Assembly: GCA_035648055.1 (NCBI GenBank)
Contig: DASRMF010000135.1
Span: 1 to 12,825, forward strand
Source: Sediminicultor sp035648055
GTDB lineage: Bacteria; Atribacterota; Phoenicimicrobiia; Phoenicimicrobiales; Phoenicimicrobiaceae
Reading direction: 5' to 3'
Length of the DNA stretch: 12,825 bases
The notes beneath the pieces are model-generated. The model had not been told where the DNA came from, made no database searches, and was given only the letters and a program-made list of their open reading frames with translations. Both the position numbers and the translations under genes were made by a program. Positions 6,679 through 12,825 of this stretch are shown here, one piece after another. Position 1 is the stretch's first letter; each line of letters opens with the position of its first letter.

Positions 6679-7688
6679 TGAAAGAAGATAAGATATTGCT
6701 AAGTCATGGAAGCGGAGGGAAATTATCTTTCAATCTAATAAAAAAATTAGTTTTACCTAATTTTAATAATCCTTATTTGAAAAGACTTGATGATGGTGCA
6801 ATATTAGATATCGAAGGGTTAAAATTGGCATATACCACTGATTCTTATACGGTAGATCCTTTATTTTTTAAAGGAGGGAACATTGGAGAATTGGCAGTTT
6901 ATGGCACAGTTAATGATTTGGCTATGTGTGGGGCAACTCCTCTATATCTAAGTTGCTCCTTTATTATTGAAGAAGGATTCTCTTTGAGCTTATTAGAAAA
7001 AATTATTTTAAGTATGAGGGCGGCTTCGGCTATCGCTAAGGTAGATATTGTGACCGGGGATACTAAAGTAGTGAACAGAGGGGCTGCAGATAAAATATTT
7101 ATCAATACCTCGGGTATAGGAATAGTGAAAAAAGAAGTAAACATTTCCGGAAGTAATGCTAAAGTCGGGGATGTGGTGATGATAAATGGTCCCATTGGCA
7201 GTCATGGGATTGCGGTTTTATCGGAGAGAGAAGGCTTAAAATTCGAAACAGATATAAAAAGTGATACCGCTCCTCTTTCGTCTTTGGTGTCAGATATGTT
7301 AGAAGTTTGCAAAGATATCCATGTCCTAAGAGATCCTACGCGAGGGGGCTTGTCCACCACCTTAAACGAAATAGCCTTATCTTCAAAGGTAGATATAGAA
7401 ATAAACGAAAGCGATATCCCTATTCAGGAAGAGGTAAGGGCAGCTTGCGAAATATTAGGTTATGACCCTTTATATCTCGCTAATGAAGGAAAATTAGTGG
7501 CATTTGTTCCTTCCGAAATTGTACCGGAAGTATTTAAAAAGATGAGACAGAGTAAATATGGAAAAGAATCAAAAATTATCGGCAGAGTAGTAAGAAAATC
7601 GGAGGGAAAAGTTTACCTTAATACTATTATTGGTGGAAAAAGAGTAGTCGATATGTTAACCGGAGAGCAGTTACCCAGGATATGTTAA
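6678..7688 (+). CDS. hypE: Hydrogenase maturation dehydratase HypE
   Basis: HypE (PurM/selenophosphate-synthetase-like ATPase) dehydrates its own C-terminal thiocarboxamide, made by HypF, to a thiocyanate and donates CN to the iron on HypC-HypD. The 336-residue protein has HGSGGKLS (10-17), LDDGAILD (37-44), TTDSYTVDPLFFKGGNIG (53-70), TGDTKVVNRG (126-135) and LRDPTRGGLST (217-227). It ends in PRIC, so the obligatory C-terminal cysteine (Cys336) is intact. The ATG overlaps the hypD stop by one base (TAATG), with AAAGGG at 6665-6670. It closes the hypC-D-E unit; repeat arrays begin two bases after its stop codon. Confidence 0.97.
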   Translation: MKEDKILLSHGSGGKLSFNLIKKLVLPNFNNPYLKRLDDGAILDIEGLKLAYTTDSYTVDPLFFKGGNIGELAVYGTVNDLAMCGATPLYLSCSFIIEEGFSLSLLEKIILSMRAASAIAKVDIVTGDTKVVNRGAADKIFINTSGIGIVKKEVNISGSNAKVGDVVMINGPIGSHGIAVLSEREGLKFETDIKSDTAPLSSLVSDMLEVCKDIHVLRDPTRGGLSTTLNEIALSSKVDIEINESDIPIQEEVRAACEILGYDPLYLANEGKLVAFVPSEIVPEVFKKMRQSKYGKESKIIGRVVRKSEGKVYLNTIIGGKRVVDMLTGEQLPRIC

Positions 7689-7690
7689 TA

Positions 7691-7754
7691 AATTCACCGA
7701 TTCACCAATTACATCAGTTACCCAGTTACCCAGTAACTCGCAACTTGTAACCTG
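7691..7754. repeat. Octad array with TTCACC and CAGTTACC units
   Basis: In-phase 8-nt units start two bases after the hypE stop: AATTCACC, GATTCACC, AATTACAT, CAGTTACC, CAGTTACC, CAGTAACT, CGCAACTT and GTAACCTG. TTCACCAATTA (7701-7711) is perfectly complementary to TAATTGGTGAA (7777-7787), so this array and the next form inverted arms around a core of about 65 nt. Within it, AGTTAC-CCA-GTAACT (7724-7738) is a perfect 6-bp hairpin with a 3-nt loop. Confidence 0.78.
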
Positions 7755-7775
7755 TATTTTAACTGGCTAACTAAT

Positions 7776-7848
7776 TTAATTGGTGAATTAATCTTAATCT
7801 CTATCTTAATTGGTAAATTGGAGAATTGGTGAATTGATATATTGGTAA
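7776..7848. repeat. Octad array NNAATTGG with shared 24-nt module, upstream of amrA
   Basis: The units are TTAATTGG, TGAATTAA, then a non-periodic module ending at 7813, then TAAATTGG, AGAATTGG, TGAATTGA and TATATTGG. The module (7790-7813, containing CTTAATCTCTATCTTAATTGG minus its last base as core) is identical over 24 nt to 9532-9555. The run TTAATTGG, TAAATTGG, AGAATYGG matches the order at 5293-5316. Confidence 0.85.
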
Positions 7849-7875
7849 ATTTTTTATTAAAGGTGGTAATAAATT

Positions 7876-8400
7876 ATGAAAGAGAACAAGGAAAGTGCTT
7901 ATGTTAAATTAGCGCGAGAAACGATTGAAAATTATATAAAACAGAGGAAGATAATTAGTCCTCCGCCGAACCTCCCCGAAGAAATGATTAATCAAAAGGC
8001 AGGTGTATTTGTTTCTCTTAAAAAATTTGGTGATTTGAGGGGGTGTATAGGAACTTTTATGCCTACTCAGGAAAATATAGCCCAAGAAATTATAAAAAAT
8101 GCTATTAGTGCTGCCGTTGATGACCCTCGTTTTTCTCCTGTAAATGTTTCTGAATTAGAAGACTTGTCAATTTCAGTAGATGTTCTGTCTGCTCCGGAAG
8201 AAGTTAAGGATATTTCTCAGCTTGACCCCAAGAAATATGGGGTAATCGTTAGTAGTGGTTATAAAAAGGGTTTATTATTACCCGATTTAGAAGGTGTAGA
8301 TACAGTGGAGTATCAAATTGACATTGCCAAGCGTAAAGCAGGAATTTATCCCGATGAAAAAGTAAAACTATATCGCTTTGAAGTAAAAAGATATTTTTAA
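7876..8400 (+). CDS. amrA: AmmeMemoRadiSam system protein A (AMMECR1 domain)
   Basis: This is a 174-residue AMMECR1-domain protein, the bacterial and archaeal relative of human AMMECR1. The diagnostic motif LRGCIGTF is at residues 54-61. Further family blocks are DDPRFSPV (82-89) followed by the ELEDLSISVDVLS strand, and KGLLLPDLEGVDT (131-143). AmrA, AmrB (Memo) and the radical-SAM AmrS often occur together; their biochemical role is not established. Here amrS follows in the same direction after a 92-base gap, but no Memo gene is present. AAAGGTGG (7859-7866) lies nine bases before the ATG and supports this start. TAG-heptad repeats begin two bases after its stop. No signal peptide or membrane segment is visible, so it should be cytosolic. 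Confidence 0.93.
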   Translation: MKENKESAYVKLARETIENYIKQRKIISPPPNLPEEMINQKAGVFVSLKKFGDLRGCIGTFMPTQENIAQEIIKNAISAAVDDPRFSPVNVSELEDLSISVDVLSAPEEVKDISQLDPKKYGVIVSSGYKKGLLLPDLEGVDTVEYQIDIAKRKAGIYPDEKVKLYRFEVKRYF

Positions 8401-8402
8401 AA

Positions 8403-8444
8403 TAGTCGTTAGTAAATAGTATTTAGTTAGCGTATAGCGGATAG
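8403..8444. repeat. Heptad array TAGTNNN and NNNATAG after amrA
   Basis: Units of exact 7-nt period are TAGTCGT, TAGTAAA, TAGTATT and TAGTTAG (8403-8430), followed by CGTATAG and CGGATAG (8431-8444). The sequence resembles one arm of the element seen after the RuvX/YqgF-like gene and hypF. The core motif AAAAACTTTTTA and an inverted second arm are missing. It may be a solo arm or a decayed copy. Confidence 0.75.
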
Positions 8445-8472
8445 GATATTAGTTATTCAGTTAAAATTAATT

Positions 8473-8484
8473 GAGGAGAGGTGA
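8473..8484 (+). promoter_or_regulatory. Ribosome binding site that decides the amrS start
   Basis: GAGGAGAGGTGA is a strong anti-16S match. A GTG inside it (8481) is in frame with amrS, but would sit only two bases after GAGGAG. The ATG at 8493 is nine bases after AGGTG (8479-8483). The ATG is therefore the likelier start and the GTG is part of the binding site. Confidence 0.75.
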
Positions 8485-8492
8485 TTTTTAAA

Positions 8493-9491
8493 ATGAAGGA
8501 AGCCCTATTTTATGAATTATTCGATAAAGAGAAAGGGATTATAAAATGTTTACTTTGCCCTCAAGAATGCCTGATAAAAAAAGGACAAGTTGGTTTTTGC
8601 CGAGCCCGGAAAAATATAGATAACCAGCTTTATTCTTTAATCTATTCCAAAGTTTCTTCCTACGGAATGGACCCTATTGAAAAAAAACCACTTTATCATT
8701 TCTATCCCGGGACAATGGTTTTATCGCTGGGTACAATAGGCTGTAATTTTGCCTGTTCCTTTTGCCAGAATTGGACTATTTCTCAAGCAAACATAAAAGA
8801 TGTCCAAGTGGAAGAATTATCTCCCGAAAAAGCGATAGAATTAGCCCTTAAGAATAATTCTCCGGCAATATGTTATACTTATTCTGAACCTTTAATCTGG
8901 TACGAATATGTTTTGGATACAGCTAAGTTAGCTAAAAAAAATAACTTAAAAAATATCTTAGTTACTAACGGATTTATCAACCGAGAACCTCTTATTAAAC
9001 TCCTGCCTTTTATTGATGCCATGAATATTGACCTTAAATCTTTCCGAGACGCCTTTTATCAAAAATATTCCAAAGGAAGTCTCTCTCCAGTGCTTAATAC
9101 TATTGAGCTTTCCAAAGAATATTGCCATATAGAGTTGACCAATCTGATTATCCCCGGTTTAAATGATAGCGAAGAGGAAATTAGAGAAATGGTGGATTGG
9201 ATTTCTTCTCTAAGCGAAGACATACCTTTGCATTTTTCTCGCTATTTCCCCTGTTATAAGATGGACATTGAGGCAACTCCCATTTCCACCTTATATAAAG
9301 CTCGGGATATTGCCCAAAAAAAATTAAAATATGTATATGTAGGGAATATTTGGGATGAGGAAGCCAACACCACTTATTGTGGAAATTGCAAAAAAACTTT
9401 AATCAAGCGAACAGGTTATAATATTATTAATTTGGGTCTGGATAAAGATGGAAAATGTAAATTTTGTGGTGAAAAGGTAGTTCGAATTTAA
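8493..9491 (+). CDS. amrS: AmmeMemoRadiSam system radical SAM enzyme AmrS
   Basis: This radical SAM protein of 332 residues (from the ATG) belongs to the group related to pyruvate-formate-lyase activases that accompanies AMMECR1 and Memo. The [4Fe-4S]/SAM motif is CNFACSFCQN with Cys84, Cys88 and Cys91. An N-terminal cysteine group (Cys19, 22, 26, 36) and a C-terminal zinc-ribbon-like pair (Cys296/299 and Cys322/325) flank the barrel. VTNGF (157-161) and the NIDLKSF strand (178-184) are typical of the activase-like fold. The substrate is unknown. The upstream gene is amrA, and the Memo-family partner is not in the window. The GTG start at 8481 would add four residues and is less likely. The gene is followed by octad arrays, then by the convergent permease gene. 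Confidence 0.92.
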   Translation: MKEALFYELFDKEKGIIKCLLCPQECLIKKGQVGFCRARKNIDNQLYSLIYSKVSSYGMDPIEKKPLYHFYPGTMVLSLGTIGCNFACSFCQNWTISQANIKDVQVEELSPEKAIELALKNNSPAICYTYSEPLIWYEYVLDTAKLAKKNNLKNILVTNGFINREPLIKLLPFIDAMNIDLKSFRDAFYQKYSKGSLSPVLNTIELSKEYCHIELTNLIIPGLNDSEEEIREMVDWISSLSEDIPLHFSRYFPCYKMDIEATPISTLYKARDIAQKKLKYVYVGNIWDEEANTTYCGNCKKTLIKRTGYNIINLGLDKDGKCKFCGEKVVRI

Positions 9492-9495
9492 TTGT

Positions 9496-9587
9496 TCAAT
9501 TGGTTAATCGGCAAATTGGTCAATTAATTTCAATCTTAATCTCTATCTTAATTGGAGAATTGGTGAATCGGTTAATTGGTCAATTAG
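9496..9587. repeat. Octad arrays NNAATTGG in the convergent gap
   Basis: The left units are TCAATTGG, TTAATCGG, CAAATTGG and TCAATTAA (9496-9527). The module identical to 7790-7813 follows at 9532-9555. The right units are TTAATTGG (the module's end), AGAATTGG, TGAATCGG, TTAATTGG and TCAATTAG (9548-9587). The last unit contains the stop codon of the minus-strand permease (9584-9586). No clear GC-rich terminator stem is seen in this convergent gap. Confidence 0.85.
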
Positions 9588-10864
9588 TTAAGATACCTCA
9601 AATAGAAATAAATGGAAGCGATAATAAGGTTAAGCACAACCAGGGGGAAAGATATTTTAACAAAATACCAGAAGGGGATAGGTTGATTATTTTTTTCGGC
9701 AATGTCGGCAACTATTAAGTTGGAAGCTGCACCTATTAGAGTACCATTAGCTCCGATATTTGCTCCTAAGGCAAGTGCCCACCATAATACAGTTATAGAA
9801 GATCCAAGATGATGAGAAATATTTTCAATTATGGGAATTGCTATGGCTATAATGGGAATATTATCAAAAAAGGAAGATGTGAAAGTCGATACCCCTAATA
9901 TAGTGAAACTTAAAAGATTTATGTCCCCTTTAGCAAAATTTAGAAATTTGGAAGATACAATTTCAATAAGACCATTTTCTTCTAAAGTACCGGCTAAGAC
10001 ATTTAATCCGATTAGAAAGAAAATTATCTTCCAGTCAATTTGAGCATAAATTTCGTCAGGTTTATCGTGGCTAACAAAGAGCAATATCATTGCTCCCGTT
10101 AAATAGACAATAGCCAGGTCTAAATTAATCAGATGTGAGAAAAATGATGCTATTATGGTGATACCCAGGATTAATAAGGAATTTTTAAATAAAGGAAGAT
10201 TAGTGATGGCCTTTCTTTCATCAATTTTATCAAGGTGAAGGATAATATCATTTTGTATATCACTTTTTTTGAAAGTATTTTTAAAAAGAAATACAAAATA
10301 AAAAACATTAAATAAAATAAGTATTATAGAGATAGGAGTTGTGTGATAAATAAAATCGTAGAAATTAAGTTTTGCAGCAGAACCTATCATTATATTAGCC
10401 GGGGTGCCGACGTAGGTGGCTAATCCACCAATATTGGCAAATATAATTTCAGAAATTAGAAAAGGTAAGGGAGATATTTCTAAGATATGAGTGATAGCTA
10501 AAGTAATATTTGCTAAAAAAAGTAAGGTGGTAATTTCATCTAATATAGAGGAAAGAAGGCCGGCTAATAAAGATAGAGAAATTAAAAGGATTAAAGGATT
10601 TCCCTTGCTATATTTAGTAACTTTTAGAGCTAAATATTGGAATATGCCACTCTCTTTTGCTATTATAGTAAAGATCATCATTCCAACGATGATTCCCAAT
10701 TTATTAAAGTCTATATAAGCAATAGCTTTATTAAAGGTTATTAATCCTAAAACGATGGTTAAAATTGCCCCAAAAAAAGCAGAGGTTGTTCTAATTCTAC
10801 GGTTGGTAAATATTAAAAAATAAGTTATAATTAAAATAACTAAGCTAAAAATTAATTTAATCAT
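9584..10864 (-). CDS. ArsB/NhaD/P-protein (ion transporter superfamily) permease
   Basis: This 426-residue, strongly hydrophobic membrane protein has about 10-12 predicted segments and one hydrophilic loop (about 196-225). Family signatures are paired, as expected for an internal two-fold repeat. LLSSILDEITTLLF (103-116) matches SSFFDNIPIIAIAIPI (330-345). IGGLATYVGTPANIMIG (145-161) matches GANIGANGTLIGAASN (367-382). WKIIFFLIGLNVLAGTLEENG (278-298) is typical of the ArsB/OCA2 branch. The substrate cannot be read from sequence: arsenite, Na+/H+ exchange, or organic anions are all possible. No ars gene is adjacent. AAGGA (complement of 10874-10878) lies upstream of the ATG. The stop codon falls in an octad repeat, so its extreme C-terminus may be repeat-derived. 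Confidence 0.88.
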   Translation of the reverse strand: MIKLIFSLVILIITYFLIFTNRRIRTTSAFFGAILTIVLGLITFNKAIAYIDFNKLGIIVGMMIFTIIAKESGIFQYLALKVTKYSKGNPLILLISLSLLAGLLSSILDEITTLLFLANITLAITHILEISPLPFLISEIIFANIGGLATYVGTPANIMIGSAAKLNFYDFIYHTTPISIILILFNVFYFVFLFKNTFKKSDIQNDIILHLDKIDERKAITNLPLFKNSLLILGITIIASFFSHLINLDLAIVYLTGAMILLFVSHDKPDEIYAQIDWKIIFFLIGLNVLAGTLEENGLIEIVSSKFLNFAKGDINLLSFTILGVSTFTSSFFDNIPIIAIAIPIIENISHHLGSSITVLWWALALGANIGANGTLIGAASNLIVADIAEKNNQPIPFWYFVKISFPLVVLNLIIASIYFYLRYLN

Positions 10865-10910
10865 TTTTATAATTCCTTAAAATACTTATTATGAAATGAA
10901 AAAAATGGTA

Positions 10911-10938
10911 TTGGACCGAATAGACCGCAGAATATACT
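10911..10938 (+). promoter_or_regulatory. Candidate sigma70-type promoter for mreB
   Basis: TTGGAC (10911-10916), a 16-nt spacer and TATACT (10933-10938) resemble the consensus. The predicted start near 10945 leaves a leader of about 90 nt before mreB. It overlaps the transcribed leader of the divergent permease promoter. It was found by eye and has not been tested. Confidence 0.45.
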
Positions 10939-10945
10939 AATAAGA

Positions 10946-10973
10946 ATTATAACATATAATTTTTGTTTGTGAA
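10946..10973 (-). promoter_or_regulatory. Candidate sigma70-type promoter for the permease gene
   Basis: On the minus strand, TTCACA (10973-10968), a 16-nt spacer and a perfect TATAAT (10951-10946) are seen. The predicted start near 10939 leaves a leader of about 75 nt. Its -10 is seven bases from the -10 of the plus-strand candidate, so the two polymerase footprints would overlap. Confidence 0.45.
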
Positions 10974-11035
10974 CTAATAAAGTTAAACGTATTTCAAGAT
11001 TTTAAAACATGTTTATGAAAAAGGAGAAGTAGAAA

Positions 11036-12076
11036 ATGTGGTTAGATTTTCTTTTTGGATCATTTTCCAAAAACATAGGAATTGATTTAGGTACTTCTAC
11101 CACCCTTGTACACATCAAAGGGAAGGGAATTGTCTTATATGAACCGTCAGTTGTTGCTTTTAAAGATGGAGGGAATAGGCTATTAGCAGTTGGGCAGGAA
11201 GCGAAAAAGATGCTGGGGAGAACTCCTCGAGGAATATTTACCGTCAGACCCTTAAAAGAAGGTGTAATAGCTGATTTTGAAGTTACTGCCGAAATGTTAA
11301 AATATTTTATTAAAAAAGTTCATAATCCTAATCGATTCAACAGGCCGTCGATTGTAATTTGTGTTCCTTCCGGAGTTACAGAGGTAGAAAAAAGAGCAGT
11401 GTCGGAAGTTGCTTATAAATGTGGAGCAGGACGGGTGTTTTTAATAGATGAGCCTATAGCAGCAGCTATTGGCGTAGGGCTTTCTATCTTTGAACCCATG
11501 GGAAATTTGGTAATAGATATAGGAGGAGGAACTTCCGAGGTAGCTATAATGTCTTTAGGAGGGATAGTGGTAAGCGAATTAAGTCAAGTTGCCGGGGATT
11601 ATATCAATGAAACCATTAGTAAATACGTTAAACAAGTACATAATTTATATATTGGTGAATTAACGGCTGAAGAAATTAAGCTTGCTTTATCCACAAATAA
11701 GACAGATGGAGAAAATGGTGATTATGAAATTAGGGGGAGAGACAAAGTTGCGGGTCTTCCCAAAATAATTAAAATTTCTAAAGATGAATTAAGGGAGGCC
11801 CTTTCTGAACCTCTAAGAATAATTGCTAATATAGTAAGGGTGGCTTTAGAAAAAACACCTCCCGAATTGATCTCGGATATTGTGGATAAGGGAGTGATTA
11901 TGACTGGTGGAGGTGCACTTTTAGCAGGTTTGCCAGAACTTTTACAAGAAGAGATAGGTATTCCAGTTTTTGTATCTCCAAAACCGGTATACTGTGTAAT
12001 TAAGGGGATAGGAAAGGTCTTGGAGGATTTTAATTTTTACCAAAGAGTGCTAACTAAAACAGCAAAAAGAATCTGA
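11036..12076 (+). CDS. mreB: Rod-shape-determining actin homologue MreB
   Basis: MreB is a bacterial actin that forms membrane-bound filaments and directs the cell-wall elongation complex. The 346-residue length is typical. Actin-fold nucleotide motifs are phosphate 1 GIDLGTSTT (15-23), DEPIAAAIG (138-146), phosphate 2 DIGGGTSEVAI (161-171) and adenosine motif TGGGALLAG (290-298). The first residues (MWLDFLFGSF) are hydrophobic and amphipathic, as in membrane-anchored MreBs. The helix that usually reads GDxxDEAI is AGDYINETI here, and the C-terminal P-L-x-V-x-x-G block reads PKPVYCVIKGIG; both are variants that keep the fold. AAGGAG (11021-11026) lies nine bases before the ATG. mreC follows after 16 bases, the standard mre order. 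A paralogue of MreB (Mbl) is possible, but the mreC linkage favours MreB. Confidence 0.95.
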   Translation: MWLDFLFGSFSKNIGIDLGTSTTLVHIKGKGIVLYEPSVVAFKDGGNRLLAVGQEAKKMLGRTPRGIFTVRPLKEGVIADFEVTAEMLKYFIKKVHNPNRFNRPSIVICVPSGVTEVEKRAVSEVAYKCGAGRVFLIDEPIAAAIGVGLSIFEPMGNLVIDIGGGTSEVAIMSLGGIVVSELSQVAGDYINETISKYVKQVHNLYIGELTAEEIKLALSTNKTDGENGDYEIRGRDKVAGLPKIIKISKDELREALSEPLRIIANIVRVALEKTPPELISDIVDKGVIMTGGGALLAGLPELLQEEIGIPVFVSPKPVYCVIKGIGKVLEDFNFYQRVLTKTAKRI

Positions 12077-12092
12077 ATAGGGAATTGAGAAT

Positions 12093-12825
12093 TTGAAAAA
12101 ATTTTTTTCTAAAAATAATACTTTAGTAATTTTTATTATATTAATTATTATAACTATTTTTATAATGACTATAGACTACCATGGCAAAATGTACTTTAAT
12201 TGGTTAGAGAGTACCGGATTAAGACTTTTTTCCCCAATTAATCGCGGGATAACTTTGGTTGCTACCAATACAAAAAACTACTTAAAAGCCATAGCCGAAT
12301 TTAAGAGAGTGAAAGAAGAGAATAAAGAGCTAAAAGAAAAAATTGAAATTGCCTATCAGGAAAATTCTACATTGAAAGAAAAACTGATAGCCTATGATAG
12401 GTTGAAAAAGCTGTTAGAGCTTAAAGAATCTTTTTCTTATGAAATGATCCCCTCTTTGGTAATCAGCCGGGAACCAGGAAACTGGTTTAATAGTATAATT
12501 ATTGATAAAGGAATAATTGATGGAGTAGAGAAAAATATGGCGGTGGCAACTCACCGTGGATTGGTTGGCAGGGTAGTTAGTGTCGATTCCCGAACAGCAA
12601 AAATATTATTAATATTAGATCAAAGAAGTGCTGTGGGAGGCATGACTCAGAGATCAAGAGATATAGGGGTAGTGAAGGGAAGCGAAAGCAATTATTGCTA
12701 TATAGAATATCTTTCCAATGATGCTGATGTAAAAATAAATGATGTAGTGATTACTTCCGGATTAGGAAGCATTTTCCCCAAGGGAATTATTATTGGTAAG
12801 ATAGTTGGGATAAAAAAGGAAAGCC
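12093..12825 (+). CDS. mreC: Rod-shape-determining protein MreC, 5' part (runs off the right edge)
   Basis: MreC is a bitopic membrane protein that links MreB filaments to the periplasmic or outer wall-synthesis machinery. The visible 244 residues begin at TTG (12093), with AGGGA at 12079-12083. After a short basic start (MKKFFSKNN) comes one transmembrane segment (about 10-28, rich in Ile). An extracytoplasmic coiled coil (about 63-108, rich in Lys/Glu/Leu) follows, then the beta-domain. Family blocks in it include NSIIIDKGIIDGVEKNMAV (about 131-149), GLVGRVVSVD (about 153-162) and TSGLGSIFPKGIIIGKIVG (about 220-238). It is open at the window end, so the last part is missing; mreD would be expected next. 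No frameshift is seen. The TTG is the only nearby start that keeps the N-terminal basic stretch before the membrane segment. Confidence 0.92.
   Translation, partial: MKKFFSKNNTLVIFIILIIITIFIMTIDYHGKMYFNWLESTGLRLFSPINRGITLVATNTKNYLKAIAEFKRVKEENKELKEKIEIAYQENSTLKEKLIAYDRLKKLLELKESFSYEMIPSLVISREPGNWFNSIIIDKGIIDGVEKNMAVATHRGLVGRVVSVDSRTAKILLILDQRSAVGGMTQRSRDIGVVKGSESNYCYIEYLSNDADVKINDVVITSGLGSIFPKGIIIGKIVGIKKES

Noticed and set aside
6279..7205. Minus-strand open frames opposite hypD and hypE
   Set aside because: They are shadows of highly conserved plus-strand genes, with no family resemblance of their own.
8481..8492. GTG start for amrS at 8481
   Set aside because: This GTG lies inside the Shine-Dalgarno sequence and only two bases from GAGGAG. 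The ATG at 8493 has proper spacing.
9492..9583. Bidirectional intrinsic terminator in the convergent amrS/permease gap
   Set aside because: Only short AT-rich inverted pieces from the octads are present, with no stable stem followed by a T-run.
5293..9587. CRISPR array
   Set aside because: The repeat units are 7 or 8 nt and directly contiguous, with no spacers of constant length. There is no cas gene in the window.
9500..9718. Plus-strand open frame of 72 codons after amrS
   Set aside because: Its first half is a translation of octad repeats (repeating Ile-Gly-Gln-Leu-like pattern) and the rest is antisense to the permease gene. It has no Shine-Dalgarno site and resembles no family.
9584..10864. 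Calling the permease an arsenite pump (ArsB)
   Set aside because: The superfamily motifs are shared by ArsB, NhaD and OCA2-type transporters, and no arsR, arsC or arsA is adjacent, so the substrate is left open.

Overview
The window is AT-rich bacterial DNA carrying only well-known protein families. The organism is probably an obligate anaerobe. This is inferred from [NiFe]-hydrogenase maturation (Hyp) genes beside molybdopterin/formate-dehydrogenase accessory genes, and from a radical-SAM enzyme. Shine-Dalgarno (SD) sites are mostly strong, and TTG starts are frequent (fdhD, the RuvX/YqgF-like gene, hypD, mreC). MreB/MreC indicate a rod-like cell. I cannot assign a phylum; an uncultured low-GC anaerobic lineage (for example Atribacterota-like) is only a guess.

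Layout. Positions 1-182 are noncoding with short-period repeats. Positions 183-2052 hold mobA, fdhD and a RuvX/YqgF-like nuclease gene, packed head to tail. Positions 2237-7688 hold hypB-hypF, a repeat-filled gap, then hypC-hypD-hypE; all junctions except hypF/hypC overlap or touch. Positions 7876-9491 hold amrA and amrS, two of the three AmmeMemoRadiSam genes. A 12-segment-type ArsB/NhaD/P-protein permease lies on the minus strand at 9584-10864. A divergent promoter region follows, then mreB and the 5' part of mreC, which runs off the right edge.

How the genes fit together. MobA builds the guanine dinucleotide form of the Mo/W cofactor, and FdhD sulfurates it for formate dehydrogenase. HypB inserts Ni, while HypC, HypD, HypE and HypF make and deliver the Fe(CN)2CO group of [NiFe] hydrogenases. 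Together they form a maturation island for formate/hydrogen metabolism. No structural hydrogenase or formate dehydrogenase gene, and no hypA, is in the window.

The unusual content is between the genes. Nearly every gap that follows a stop codon is filled with degenerate tandem repeats of exact 7- or 8-nt period (TAGTCGT/TAGTGAA, CGATACT, TTATTAC, NNAATTGG, CAGTTACC). Many are arranged as inverted arms around a 60-90 nt core. Two of these, after the RuvX/YqgF-like gene and after hypF, are diverged copies in opposite orientation of one roughly 120-nt MITE-like element. In both cases the repeat supplies the stop codon and last residues of the gene. The only sizeable gap between two start codons (10865-11035) lacks such arrays. 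No gene-free stretch exceeds 300 bases.
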